DNA from: a virus
DNA: 31,689 nucleotides
IMG/VR virus record: IMGVR_UViG_3300031977_001783
Span: 1-31,689 of that record
Direction: 5' to 3' (one strand)
In this document: in pieces, positions 14,801 to 23,141 of the stretch
Position numbering within the stretch: position 1 is the stretch's first letter
Layout of the letters: every line of letters begins with the position of its first letter
The notes under the pieces: model-generated
The model's input: the letters and a program-made list of their open reading frames with translations, nothing else
The model's database searches: none
What the model was told of the DNA's origin: nothing
Program-made: the position numbers and the translations under genes

Positions 14801-16307
14801 ATTGTTGGCTAGTGTTAATCCGACAGGAACTCCTAGCGGCGTATCATTCTTTAATGATAGTGGAAGTCTAACAGGAAATAGTGCATTAACATTTGATGGA
14901 CAGAATCTATTTGTAGATGGATATATTGAAGCAAGTGGTGAAAGAGTCATAACAAGTACTACAGCTCATCACATAGTACAACTGACTCAGGCAGAATACG
15001 ATGCAATTATACCTGACTCTGCTACCATATATTTCATAACAGACACTCCATCCATATCTGGATACTTAGCGGCACAAGACGCAGCGATTTCTGGATATTT
15101 TGAGACTAGAGTAGATCAGGCAGATGCAGATATATTGGCTGTTTCTGGATTACTTGCTAGTGTAAATCCTACAGGGACACCAAGCGGCATATCTTTCTTT
15201 GATGGATCTGGAAATCTAAGCGGCAATAATACACTTCTGTACAATGGTCAAGATATTTATCTTACAGGAACAATTTATTCTGCCACTGAAAGAATCATAA
15301 CTAGTGATGAAATATTTCACATTAAGCAGCTAACACAGGCTGAATATGACGCAATAACTCCTGACTCTGCAACATTCTATATAATTACTGATGCTGCTGA
15401 AGATGCTGCATTGTCTGGTTATTTCCAAAGTGGTATAGATAGTCTTGCTACCGATATTAGTTTTGTATCTGGACTAATACCAACGGGAACTCCTAGCGGT
15501 ATAAATTTCTTTGATGATCTTGGTAATGTAACTGGGAATAGTTCATTTACATTTGACGGTCAGAATGTATCTTTAGATGGTTATATAACAGCGACAGGTG
15601 GCAGATTAGTTGCAAGTGATGATATTCATTATATCGTGCAATTAACTCAAGCAGAGTATGACGCTTTAACACCAGATCCAGCTACTTTCTATATAATCAC
15701 AGACGCTCCATCTGTTTCTGGATATTTACAACCACAAATAGATCAGAACGAACAAGACATTATCACTCTATCTGGATTACTTGGAAGTTCAAGTTCTACT
15801 GGGATACCAAGCGGTATAGCATTTTTTGATAACTCAGGTGTTTTAAGTGGTAATAATACATTAACCTATGATGGAAGCAATATAACACTAGTTGGTAATA
15901 TCACAGCAAGTGGTAAAAGAGTAATTACCAGCGATGAGATTAATCATATAAAGCAACTCACTCAGGCAGAATATGATGCCATAACCCCAGATGCAGCTAC
16001 TTTCTACATTATAACAGATTCGGAAATAGAAGGTCCAATACAGTATCCGATACGAACTGTATACTCTGGTACTTCAATTCAGCTTACTGATTACTCTGTG
16101 CTTGCTGGTTCTGGACTTACTCTTTCTTTGCCGACAGCAGTTGGCAATAGAGGAACATTATTTAATGTAAAAAATATTAGTACTGGTATTGTAATTGTTA
16201 GTGGAATTGGTAGTCAAACAATTGATGGATCAACTTCCTATATTATGAGTACCCAATACCAAACTTTGACAGTCCAATCAGATAATTCAAACTGGGTTAT
16301 AATCTAA
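11865..16307 (+). CDS. Large modular tail-fibre protein
   Basis: 1480 residues, Ser/Gly/Thr/Asp-rich, no Cys-based or enzymatic motif. Order: N-terminal head (1-275, LYDRVKQRSTT then a block ending NGQILVVVGEPKL), typical of the virion-attached end in aquatic phage fibres; a linker; three 39-residue coiled-coil repeats (about 375-485); a domain with VTIADKQLELASNSG and GDKEWIWKDSTNAW (about 580-630); then six modules marked by LTQAEYD and ATFYIITD, separated by PSGxxFF, SGN and DGQN segments (about 665-1385); and a C-terminal beta domain ending NSNWVII. Likely a trimeric receptor-binding or spacer fibre. AGGGAG precedes the ATG, and the stop overlaps the next ATG by 1 nt (TAATG). The last module plus C-terminal domain has a free-standing paralogue at 18387-18869. 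Confidence 0.88.
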   Translation: MSIKLYDRVKQRSTTAGSGNITFTSSITTFVDFSGVYSDGDKLFYTIENLSDFEVGIGTYSGNTLSRDTVLKSSQNDSLINLPGDANTFVYVTYSASGVVSTTGDRIAHNVDGIDFNITESPSWKEGRIFYDNEAKALSVYNDEADITLQLGQEEYLRVRNNTDSVILNGQAVFITGAQGTWPEVALAISSTEERSHTIGLATHNIGINSFGYITTYGIVRQVDTSDFLNGDEVYLSQLVSGGLTGVPPIAPNYKVAVGHVLRSHPNNGQILVVVGEPKLGGGDVKSLGNFQESGVAFIDLIAGSDAAIISSNTGMRYDSNNQVLDIRAGGIKYPDGNTQTVAYTGQQANLLPYATINYVDTISGDLQTQISGNDTDISDLQTATGDLDSRVTQNIANIAVASGYLQGQIDTNDTDIAELQTATGILDARVTQNIANIATASGYLQGQIDTNDTDILNLQTATGNLDSRVTTNTNNINSVSGLIIHYSADSGIDLIGSTFVMGGTGSLNKLSIESVDANQVPISIVGDSLQSANLQEWKNGPSSVVAYIDKDGNALFSGLTTLGNLNVSGSLTYIHSTNVTIADKQLELASNSGSPISGDVYIDEGGIVLKSSDGDKEWIWKDSTNAWTTNQNIDVGSNSVIFDGISQTTAYTGQEQPVSGYLQSQIASVSGLLYDHWTVSDGVNSENIYAGETLSFTGLGGTIVSYDSGTNIISISGASDPVGTISGVAFFGYNGVLTGNNTFAYDGQNIFLNGYIQATGGRAVTSNEIHHIVELTQAEYDALVPDPATFYIISDAPSLSGYLQPQIDELNSGLATVSGSLYDHWTISDGAITENIYSGDIVVFTGLGGTTVSYDTGTNTVSISGASDPVGYISGIPFFGDDGVLSGNQTILYDGQNILLTGTMYAGGERVITSDEIFHIKQLTQAEYDGITPDSATFYIITDAPSISGYLSSQDAAISGYFETRVDQADADILAVSGLLASVNPTGTPSGVSFFNDSGSLTGNSALTFDGQNLFVDGYIEASGERVITSTTAHHIVQLTQAEYDAIIPDSATIYFITDTPSISGYLAAQDAAISGYFETRVDQADADILAVSGLLASVNPTGTPSGISFFDGSGNLSGNNTLLYNGQDIYLTGTIYSATERIITSDEIFHIKQLTQAEYDAITPDSATFYIITDAAEDAALSGYFQSGIDSLATDISFVSGLIPTGTPSGINFFDDLGNVTGNSSFTFDGQNVSLDGYITATGGRLVASDDIHYIVQLTQAEYDALTPDPATFYIITDAPSVSGYLQPQIDQNEQDIITLSGLLGSSSSTGIPSGIAFFDNSGVLSGNNTLTYDGSNITLVGNITASGKRVITSDEINHIKQLTQAEYDAITPDAATFYIITDSEIEGPIQYPIRTVYSGTSIQLTDYSVLAGSGLTLSLPTAVGNRGTLFNVKNISTGIVIVSGIGSQTIDGSTSYIMSTQYQTLTVQSDNSNWVII
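12987..13310 (+). repeat. Three tandem 117-bp (39-residue) coiled-coil repeats
   Basis: Units start at 12987, 13104 and 13221, a period of exactly 117 bp. Each encodes a DTDI-x2-LQTATG-x-LD-x-RVT core followed by an N-rich heptad stretch and, in the first two, SGYLQGQIDTN. The third unit decays after about 30 residues. The pattern is typical of trimeric fibre shafts. Confidence 0.85.
13860..16025 (+). repeat. Diverged tandem fibre modules (LTQAEYD repeats)
   Basis: Six copies of a protein module inside the 1480-residue fibre. The LTQAEYD marker starts near 14188, 14634, 14980, 15325, 15640 and 15955. Spacing is about 446, 346, 346, 315 and 315 bp, so modules come in more than one length. The first spacer is longer because it carries an additional YDHW-T-x-SDG/VSISGASDPVG segment that is itself duplicated (about 13888 and 14332). 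Modules 2 and 3 share a nearly identical SGYFETRVDQADADILAVSG stretch, suggesting recent duplication. A seventh copy lies outside the gene at about 18520. Confidence 0.85.
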
Positions 16308-18373
16308 TGGCAAATCTAAAAGTAGGTAATACGAATGTGGGTAGAATATCGGTTATAGAACCGTATGATGATTCTACGCCTTCAGATAACGATGGTTTTG
16401 AGCCTTGGGTTCGTCCTTCTCATTGGTTAGATATGCCAGTTATGAATTCTGGGGATGAAAAAATAAGTATTTTGCTTGCAATACCAAGCGGAATTCAAAC
16501 TCCATATCGTGTACAATTATTTGGTACAGAAGTTAATGCTTCAATTTCTAAAACTTATTCTACAATTGACTGGGGAGATGGAACTTCTGGTCTTTTAACT
16601 GGGTACTATAATAATACTACTTATATAGATCATACATATTCATTTGAAGATCTTGATCAGTCTACTGAATTTATTCAAGATGGAATTTTAAGCAGGCAGG
16701 CTTTATTAAATATAGACAATAGTGTTAGTGGATGTAGACTCTTCACTACTTTTTTTCTTGGTCCAAATTATACTAACGAAGGAAATAACTTATTATACAA
16801 CAAGGCGAATACTACTAGCGTATTAGAATTAAATATTGCTTCAGATATGCTTGAAATTCTTTCTAATTACAGTAGCCAATATCCAAGACATACTATAATG
16901 GAAAGGTTTAAGCTTATAGGTAATTGTAAATTAACAAGCGCTACAAATCTTTTTTATCAGTGTAAAAATTTACAGTCAGTAGAAGTTCCTACCGGGTTTC
17001 TTTCTAACGCAACTACCGCATCTAGCATGTTTGTATCATGTAATAAGCTAAAAGCTGCGCCTTGGTTTGACACAAGCAACCTAACAAATATGGGCGGAAT
17101 GTTTAATGGCTGTATGTCTCTTAGGAGTGTTCCGCAGTATGATACTTCTAATAATACTAGCTTTTATGCTTTTTTTTATAATTGTAGAGCTTTAAAAGAA
17201 ATTCCTTATCTTGACCACTCTAGTAGCACAACATCTTATTATGAGTATAGGGATTGCTATTCTTTAGAAAAGATTCATTCTGGAATTGATTATTCAAATA
17301 CAACAAGTACGCAAGAAATGTTTACGGCTTGCTTGAGTTTAAAATCTGTTCCTAGCGACCTTTTTTCAACTATGACCAATGTATCTGTTGCTCGTTCTAT
17401 GTTTGCTACTTGTGTAAGCCTTGAAAGTGTACCACCTGTAGACCTGCCATCTGCGACAGAAGTTAATAGTCTTTTTTCAAGTTGTAGTAATTTAAGGGAA
17501 GTTGAAATAGAAAATCTTTCAAATGTTACAACCGCAACATACGGTATGGGTGGACTTTTTACTGAGTGCCGAAATTTAGAAAAGGTTACATTTAATAATC
17601 CAGAAGATATCAATGCTTCAAGAATTGAAAGTATGTTTAGGGAATGTAGAAAATTGAAAGTAGCTCCATATTTTAATACTTCTAGCGGAACTAATCTTTC
17701 AACTATGTTTCTTAATTGTTATGATTTAACAGATATTCCAGTATATGACTTAACAAGTGCTACGAATACAAACTCTATGTTTAACAGTTGTTTAAGTATT
17801 AGAAAATTTAATGGTTTTAATACAGAAAATAGCAATCTTTCATATATGCCAAACATGTTTTATAATTGTACAAACCTTGAAGAGTATCCGTCTGGGATTT
17901 TTGACGGGCCAGTTCCTGTATATAGGATGGACCAACTTTTTTATAATACTCAAAAAACTGGCAGAGTTTTTGATGAAGATATAGTTGCTAGTGGTTATTA
18001 TGCATTTCGTCGCTGGTACGATTTAGAAACTGTAAATAATTTTACTCCAAGTGGTAATTCCCAAGATATGTTTAGGGACTGTGCATACCTGCGTTCGCTT
18101 GGAGATTTAGATTTTACACACGTAACAAATTTGACAAATTGGCTTTATGCTGCTACAAGTAGATTTGAATGGTCGGATATAAAAAATGTGAGTATTGACC
18201 ATAGTTATGCTAATTGTTTTTTAAGTAGTGGCGCAATAGCAAACATAATAAATAACCTTCCGACAGTTGCAAGTACGAAAACTGTTTCTTTCACTAATTG
18301 TTGGGGAGCTTCCGCTGTATCTACTGGAACTATAGGTATAGCAAATTCTAAGGGCTGGACTGTAACAACATAG
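16307..18373 (+). CDS. BspA-like (DUF285) leucine-rich-repeat adhesin, copy A
   Basis: 688 residues. N-terminal domain (1-150): KVGNTN, WVRPSHWLDMP (34-44), a PKD-like IDWGDG strand (87-92) and RQA (130-132). Then about 430 residues of DUF285/BspA-type repeats of about 22-25 residues (pattern MF-x2-C-x2-L-x3-P-x2-DTS/SN-T), and a C-terminal cap with CFLSSGAIANI and final GWTVTT. There is no signal peptide or anchor, so it is not a secreted cell-surface BspA but most likely a virion component. DUF285 proteins bind host proteins and surfaces in bacteria; receptor binding is inferred here. The ATG overlaps the fibre stop (TAATG), with only a weak GGG upstream, so translation is probably coupled to the fibre. 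First of six paralogues. Confidence 0.85.
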   Translation: MANLKVGNTNVGRISVIEPYDDSTPSDNDGFEPWVRPSHWLDMPVMNSGDEKISILLAIPSGIQTPYRVQLFGTEVNASISKTYSTIDWGDGTSGLLTGYYNNTTYIDHTYSFEDLDQSTEFIQDGILSRQALLNIDNSVSGCRLFTTFFLGPNYTNEGNNLLYNKANTTSVLELNIASDMLEILSNYSSQYPRHTIMERFKLIGNCKLTSATNLFYQCKNLQSVEVPTGFLSNATTASSMFVSCNKLKAAPWFDTSNLTNMGGMFNGCMSLRSVPQYDTSNNTSFYAFFYNCRALKEIPYLDHSSSTTSYYEYRDCYSLEKIHSGIDYSNTTSTQEMFTACLSLKSVPSDLFSTMTNVSVARSMFATCVSLESVPPVDLPSATEVNSLFSSCSNLREVEIENLSNVTTATYGMGGLFTECRNLEKVTFNNPEDINASRIESMFRECRKLKVAPYFNTSSGTNLSTMFLNCYDLTDIPVYDLTSATNTNSMFNSCLSIRKFNGFNTENSNLSYMPNMFYNCTNLEEYPSGIFDGPVPVYRMDQLFYNTQKTGRVFDEDIVASGYYAFRRWYDLETVNNFTPSGNSQDMFRDCAYLRSLGDLDFTHVTNLTNWLYAATSRFEWSDIKNVSIDHSYANCFLSSGAIANIINNLPTVASTKTVSFTNCWGASAVSTGTIGIANSKGWTVTT

Positions 18374-18386
18374 CAGGAGAAAATAG

Positions 18387-18869
18387 ATGACATACAATCC
18401 AATTCCAACGCTTGCTAGCGGCGATGCAATATTCGCTAATGCTGTTGCTGTTAGTGAAAATATCACTGCTAGTGGCAAAAGAGTTATTACTAGCGATCAG
18501 GTCTACCACATCGAAAAGCTCACACAAGCGGAATACGATGCTATTACTCCTGATGCTGGAACTTTTTATATTATTACAGACCCTGACGTAGAGGGTCCGG
18601 TAGTCCAGCCATACAGAGAGGTATCATCAAATACCACAATTCTTTCTACAGATTATACTATAAATGCAACATCACCACTGGTATTAACATTACCATCAGC
18701 GGTAGGAAATGGAGGATTGATGTATCATATTAAAAGTACAACTACTGGAAATGTAATTATTAGCGGAGTTGGTGGTGAAACACTTGACGGTCAACCGTCG
18801 TTTGATATGAGTACTCAATATCAGTCCATTAAAGTACAGTCAACTAACTCTAACTGGATTATACTATAA
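18387..18869 (+). CDS. Mini-fibre, paralogue of the C-terminal end of the 1480-residue fibre
   Basis: 160 residues. Residues about 25-60 repeat the fibre module (ITASGKRVITSD, LTQAEYDAITPDAGTFYIITD), and the rest repeats the fibre's C-terminal domain (EGP start, LPSAVGN, MSTQYQS, NSNWIIL end). Unlike a broken fragment, it has its own N-terminus, MTYNPIPTLASGDAIF, resembling MAYSPVPKLANNDATF of the fibre at 29681, so this may be a docking motif. AGGAGA lies 6 nt before the ATG. Its stop overlaps the next DUF285 gene (TAATG), exactly as the long fibre's stop does with copy A. This looks like a duplicated [fibre end + adhesin] unit. The function is probably to link or chaperone the adhesin that follows; inferred. 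Confidence 0.85.
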   Translation: MTYNPIPTLASGDAIFANAVAVSENITASGKRVITSDQVYHIEKLTQAEYDAITPDAGTFYIITDPDVEGPVVQPYREVSSNTTILSTDYTINATSPLVLTLPSAVGNGGLMYHIKSTTTGNVIISGVGGETLDGQPSFDMSTQYQSIKVQSTNSNWIIL

Positions 18870-20983
18870 TGGCAAATTTAAAGTTTGGTAATACTAATAT
18901 AGGTAAGATATCTATTATTGAACCTCAAGAGATACCTATTGTTGAAGATGTATATCCGAGTGGAGCATGGAGCCGTCCAGCACACTGGCTTGATATGCCG
19001 ACAATTGGATCTGGAGAGCATAAGGCTTCATTTTTGTGGGCTATACCAAGCGGAGGAGGTTTGAGTAATTATGTTAAATTAGGATGCAAGGGGCCAGATG
19101 ATCCAAATCAGTCTAATACCAATTTCCGCCTTACAGATTTTACAATAGATTGGGGCGATGGAACTACGGAAAGCTTTAACCAGCATTATGGTAATTCTCC
19201 TGTTTATGGTGAGCATGTTTATGATTATTCTCAACTGAATCCAAGTGGCGAGTTTGAATTTAGGGGAATGAGATATAGACAAGCTGTTGTTACTTTAGAC
19301 GCAGGATCTAGTGGAATAGATGAGCTTGTGTGGAGAACCTATACTGGATTAAATAGACAGGGGGTAGCTCTTAATATTTTAGAATATAATATTAACGCCC
19401 CTAGTGGAGAGAGAGTTGGTGTTTGGTGGGACGAATGGGATCAAAGATTTCCAATTCTTGAGAGGGCTAGAATATATGCGCCAAAAGCTAAATATTTAAC
19501 TAGTATGTTTGCCTATACAGAAAGACTAAAGTCTGTTGACATAACGACTTCTAATGAGCTTATAGGTGTGAACTCAATGTTTTATGATTCTAATTTGGAT
19601 TATTTACCAGAGTTTGAAACATCTGGAGTTGAAACATGTCGTAATATGTTTGCGCTTTTTAAAAATGTAAAAACCTTTCCGTCTGGAATATATGATTTCA
19701 GAAATGTTTATTACAATGCTGCTAATAGTAGGTGGGGCGGTATGCAGGGCATGTTTAGTTCTTCTAATTTTGAAGAAATACACATAGATATACCTTCTGG
19801 AAATGGTCTTAATGGTCAATATGTGAGAAACATGTTTCCTTATTGCTACAATCTTAAAAGAGTTACAGGCAATTGGGATCTATCTAATGTTACAAATACA
19901 TATCAAATGTTTTTTTATTGCCCTAAATTAATTAGTGTTCCAGAAATGGATCTTTCAAGCCTTACTGATTCTAGATTTATGTTTTCTGAATGTTGGAGTT
20001 TAAAAGAAACGCCAAGATTATATCTTCCGAACGTTGTTCACTGCCAACAGATGTTTAACGGCTGCCATTCTTTAAAGTCGGTATATGTAGAAGATCTTGG
20101 TTCGTCTGGAACTCAGAATGGAGAGATGTTTAACATTTTTACTAGTTGCTTTAATCTAAAAAAGGCAGAATTTAAAAATGAAAAGCCTCTTTACACTTCT
20201 CATTCGTATGGTCTTCGTAATTTATTTTCATACTGTCGTAATTTAGAATATGTAGGATATATTGATGTTTCTGGAGTGGCTGGTCTGAATTCTTTATTTT
20301 ATAATTGTAACAATTTAAAAAAAATGGGAGGCTTAAATAGTCCAGATGGAACTAATTTTAACAGTATGTTTTCCTATTGTTATAACTTAACAGATGTTGG
20401 AAATATTGATATAACAGCGAGAGGTACTGGAAACGTTCAAATTCAGCAGATGTTCATAGACTGTTATCACCTTAATATACCACAATTAGATTTTTCTAGA
20501 GTTTATAGTTCTTACTTAGCTTTTCGCGGCGCTGGATATCGTAGTCAAAACAAAGTGAATTTAGATGTTGATTGTAGTAATATGCTATATTCATATTCTA
20601 ACGATATAAATGCCGGAAGAATGGAGCTTGGTCATATTGGTGAAATAGGTGATTTGGTTATTCCGTCTGGAGCTGCTATTAGAAATTTGTTTTCATCTAA
20701 TAAATATTTAAAAACTGTTCCGTTTGTGGAAGCTGCTAATTGCCACGACATGTCATCTATGTTTAATGAGTGTTGGAATTTGGAAAGTGGAACTCTTTCT
20801 GGTGTTACTTGTAATATAGGGTATCATAGAACATCTCTTTCTAGTGGAGCAATTGAGGATATATTTAATTGGTTGGGAACTGCAAGTGCAACAATAGACA
20901 TAAGAAACACTCCGGGCGCTCCTTTATTATCTTCAAACACATTAGCTATAGCAACCAACAAAGGTTGGACTGTATTAACATAA
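18869..20983 (+). CDS. BspA-like (DUF285) leucine-rich-repeat adhesin, copy B
   Basis: 704 residues, same architecture as copy A: KFGNTNIGKISIIEP start, WSRPAHWLDMP, TIDWGDG (about 92-97), YRQAVV, then a long run of DUF285 repeats with MF-x2-C-x2-L cores, and a cap with LSSGAIEDIF and final GWTVLT. Differences from A: the N-terminal RP block reads WSRP rather than WVRP, the linker before the repeats contains extra Trp (GVWWDEWDQRF), and the cap lost the Cys before LSSGAI. The start overlaps the mini-fibre stop by 1 nt, without a strong ribosome site, so coupling is likely. Predicted right-handed LRR solenoid with a virion-facing N-terminus and host-facing repeats; this orientation is inferred. 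Confidence 0.85.
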   Translation: MANLKFGNTNIGKISIIEPQEIPIVEDVYPSGAWSRPAHWLDMPTIGSGEHKASFLWAIPSGGGLSNYVKLGCKGPDDPNQSNTNFRLTDFTIDWGDGTTESFNQHYGNSPVYGEHVYDYSQLNPSGEFEFRGMRYRQAVVTLDAGSSGIDELVWRTYTGLNRQGVALNILEYNINAPSGERVGVWWDEWDQRFPILERARIYAPKAKYLTSMFAYTERLKSVDITTSNELIGVNSMFYDSNLDYLPEFETSGVETCRNMFALFKNVKTFPSGIYDFRNVYYNAANSRWGGMQGMFSSSNFEEIHIDIPSGNGLNGQYVRNMFPYCYNLKRVTGNWDLSNVTNTYQMFFYCPKLISVPEMDLSSLTDSRFMFSECWSLKETPRLYLPNVVHCQQMFNGCHSLKSVYVEDLGSSGTQNGEMFNIFTSCFNLKKAEFKNEKPLYTSHSYGLRNLFSYCRNLEYVGYIDVSGVAGLNSLFYNCNNLKKMGGLNSPDGTNFNSMFSYCYNLTDVGNIDITARGTGNVQIQQMFIDCYHLNIPQLDFSRVYSSYLAFRGAGYRSQNKVNLDVDCSNMLYSYSNDINAGRMELGHIGEIGDLVIPSGAAIRNLFSSNKYLKTVPFVEAANCHDMSSMFNECWNLESGTLSGVTCNIGYHRTSLSSGAIEDIFNWLGTASATIDIRNTPGAPLLSSNTLAIATNKGWTVLT

Positions 20984-20992
20984 GGTGATAAA

Positions 20993-23131
20993 ATGGCAGT
21001 TATAAAAGTAGGAAACAACAGTATAGGTAAGATATCGGTTATTGAACCGTATGATGACGCTATTGGCGTATCTAACAGTGCTGCATATGCTCCACATGTT
21101 GAAGACTGGGTTCGTCCAAGCGAATGGATAGATATGCCATCTGTTTCTAGCGGTGTTGCTGTACTGCTTTTTGTTCCAAGTGGATATGATGATTTTGGAG
21201 TTAGTATTACAGCCGCAGGAGCTGGCAACTACAATAATTGTCCAACATATATACCAATTGATTGGGGTGATGGAAGTTCTGATTTAATTTCTGGAACAAG
21301 AAGAGACACTACTAACTATGCTGGTGGGTTTGGTTATTTTCATAAAAGATATGATTTTAATTTACTTCCAGAAAGTACGCAGTTTTCAATACAAGGAAGA
21401 CCCGTCAGGCAAGTAATTATTCAACTAGACGGAAGTGCAAGTGGAATTAATTATCTTGATCTTAGATCTATGAACGGTAAGGATTTTGGTTCTATTAGCA
21501 AGAATGGATATTCTAATTATTTTACAGACGCTGACGGCTCTGTTGTTTCAACTACACAGCGATCTAATACTACTTCTAAAAATAAAGCTACAACAATTTT
21601 AGATGTCCGTATAGATAGTCCAACCGAGGCATTTAATTCAGTATTTGCTTTTAATAATTACACAGAACATGAGTATCTTGAAAATGTAGAGTATAATGTT
21701 AGTGGGCTTTATCCATATCAAACATTTTATCAGATGAGCAATTTAAGGAATGTTGTAATAGGATCTGGAACGACATTGACATCTACAGATGCCAGACAGA
21801 TGTTTAATGGCTGTACTAGACTAATAAAAGCTCCAGAATTAAACACATCCAATATAACAAATATGGGGTCTATATTTGCTGGCTGTCAAAGTCTTAAATA
21901 TATACCTGATTATGATACTTCTAATGTTACTAATTTCAATAATATTTTTGGTCATTGCAAAAGTTTAGAAAATTATCCAAATTTTGATACTTCTGCTGGT
22001 ACTGATTTTGGTAATATGTTTTATCAAAACATTCAACTAACCTCTGTTCCTTCTGGTTATAATTTTCAAAGCGGCACTAATTTTGGTGCTATGTTTTATA
22101 ACTGTCACCGTCTAGGCGCTGCACCTCCTATAGATTTAAGTAATGCTACAAGTATAAATAGCATGTTTAGTTATTGCACATCTTTAAAATATGTCCCTAA
22201 AATAAATGCTCCAAATCTAGCATCAAATGGTCTTCGTCAAACATTTTGGGCATGTCAATCGTTAGAAAAAATAGAAATAGGAGATGTTGGTTCCGCAAAC
22301 GATTTTTATAGACTATTTAGGTCATGTGTAAATTTAAAAAAAATAACATGGGATAATTCTGAATTAGTACAGCCTACTAATATGCAGGAATGTTTTGGGG
22401 CGTGTCATACTTTAAATAATCATCCTCAATTTGACACTTCTCAGGTAACAAACTTTGCTTCCGCTTATTATTATAACTATTCTCTTGTTTATCATCCAGT
22501 CATAGACATGACGAGTTGTACAAATATGGACTATATGTTTGATTATTGTCATAACCTGAAAGAAGTTAATTTTAGAAACGTGTTAAGTAAACCGAGAGCA
22601 GGCTCAGCTCTTCGTTATTGTTATGCTCTTGAAAAGGGGCCGTCTGGTCTATTCCAAGACTACAACTCTACGCCTTATTATAGCGACTATATGTTCTTTA
22701 ACGATAATAGCTTAAAAGACATTTCTCACTACGTTATATCTGGGACAAATAATCAGTTTCAGCCATTTCACGGATGTAAATTGCTTCAAGAGGGGCCGCA
22801 AGATATAAAAACCACAAACATGAGTTATTTACTTGCAAACTGCTGGGGATTAAAAACTATTGGTCATTACGACCTTTCTATGGTTACTAATTTTGGTGCT
22901 GCTTTTGCAAACTGTTATGAATTATCGGTCGTAAATGCTACTGGAATGTCTGTTAGTGTTTCTTTCAATAATTGTTTTTTGAGTAGTGGTGAAATTAAAA
23001 AAATATTTTATAATATAGCAAGTGGGGTTACTGGTCAAACCATTAATGTTGCTAGAAATCACGGAACTACTCATTTGCAAGCTTCTGATATTGCAATAGC
23101 AACAGACAAAGGTTGGACAGTCACAACATAA
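20993..23131 (+). CDS. BspA-like (DUF285) leucine-rich-repeat adhesin, copy C
   Basis: 712 residues, the longest copy. N-terminus: KVGNNSIGKISVIEPYDD, almost the same as copy A, then WVRPSEWIDMP, PIDWGDG (about 88-94) and VRQVII. An insert of about 25 residues, rich in Ser/Thr/Asn (DADGSVVSTTQRSNTTSKNK), precedes the repeats. The repeats keep a very regular DTSNVTNF spacing. The cap has CFLSSGEIKKIF, then SGVTGQTINV and final GWTVTT. From this copy onward each gene has its own ribosome site (here AAGGTGATAAA) and a 9-10 nt gap instead of TAATG coupling. No mini-fibre precedes it. Same inferred adhesin role as A and B. Confidence 0.85.
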   Translation: MAVIKVGNNSIGKISVIEPYDDAIGVSNSAAYAPHVEDWVRPSEWIDMPSVSSGVAVLLFVPSGYDDFGVSITAAGAGNYNNCPTYIPIDWGDGSSDLISGTRRDTTNYAGGFGYFHKRYDFNLLPESTQFSIQGRPVRQVIIQLDGSASGINYLDLRSMNGKDFGSISKNGYSNYFTDADGSVVSTTQRSNTTSKNKATTILDVRIDSPTEAFNSVFAFNNYTEHEYLENVEYNVSGLYPYQTFYQMSNLRNVVIGSGTTLTSTDARQMFNGCTRLIKAPELNTSNITNMGSIFAGCQSLKYIPDYDTSNVTNFNNIFGHCKSLENYPNFDTSAGTDFGNMFYQNIQLTSVPSGYNFQSGTNFGAMFYNCHRLGAAPPIDLSNATSINSMFSYCTSLKYVPKINAPNLASNGLRQTFWACQSLEKIEIGDVGSANDFYRLFRSCVNLKKITWDNSELVQPTNMQECFGACHTLNNHPQFDTSQVTNFASAYYYNYSLVYHPVIDMTSCTNMDYMFDYCHNLKEVNFRNVLSKPRAGSALRYCYALEKGPSGLFQDYNSTPYYSDYMFFNDNSLKDISHYVISGTNNQFQPFHGCKLLQEGPQDIKTTNMSYLLANCWGLKTIGHYDLSMVTNFGAAFANCYELSVVNATGMSVSVSFNNCFLSSGEIKKIFYNIASGVTGQTINVARNHGTTHLQASDIAIATDKGWTVTT

Positions 23132-23141
23132 GGAAAATAAA

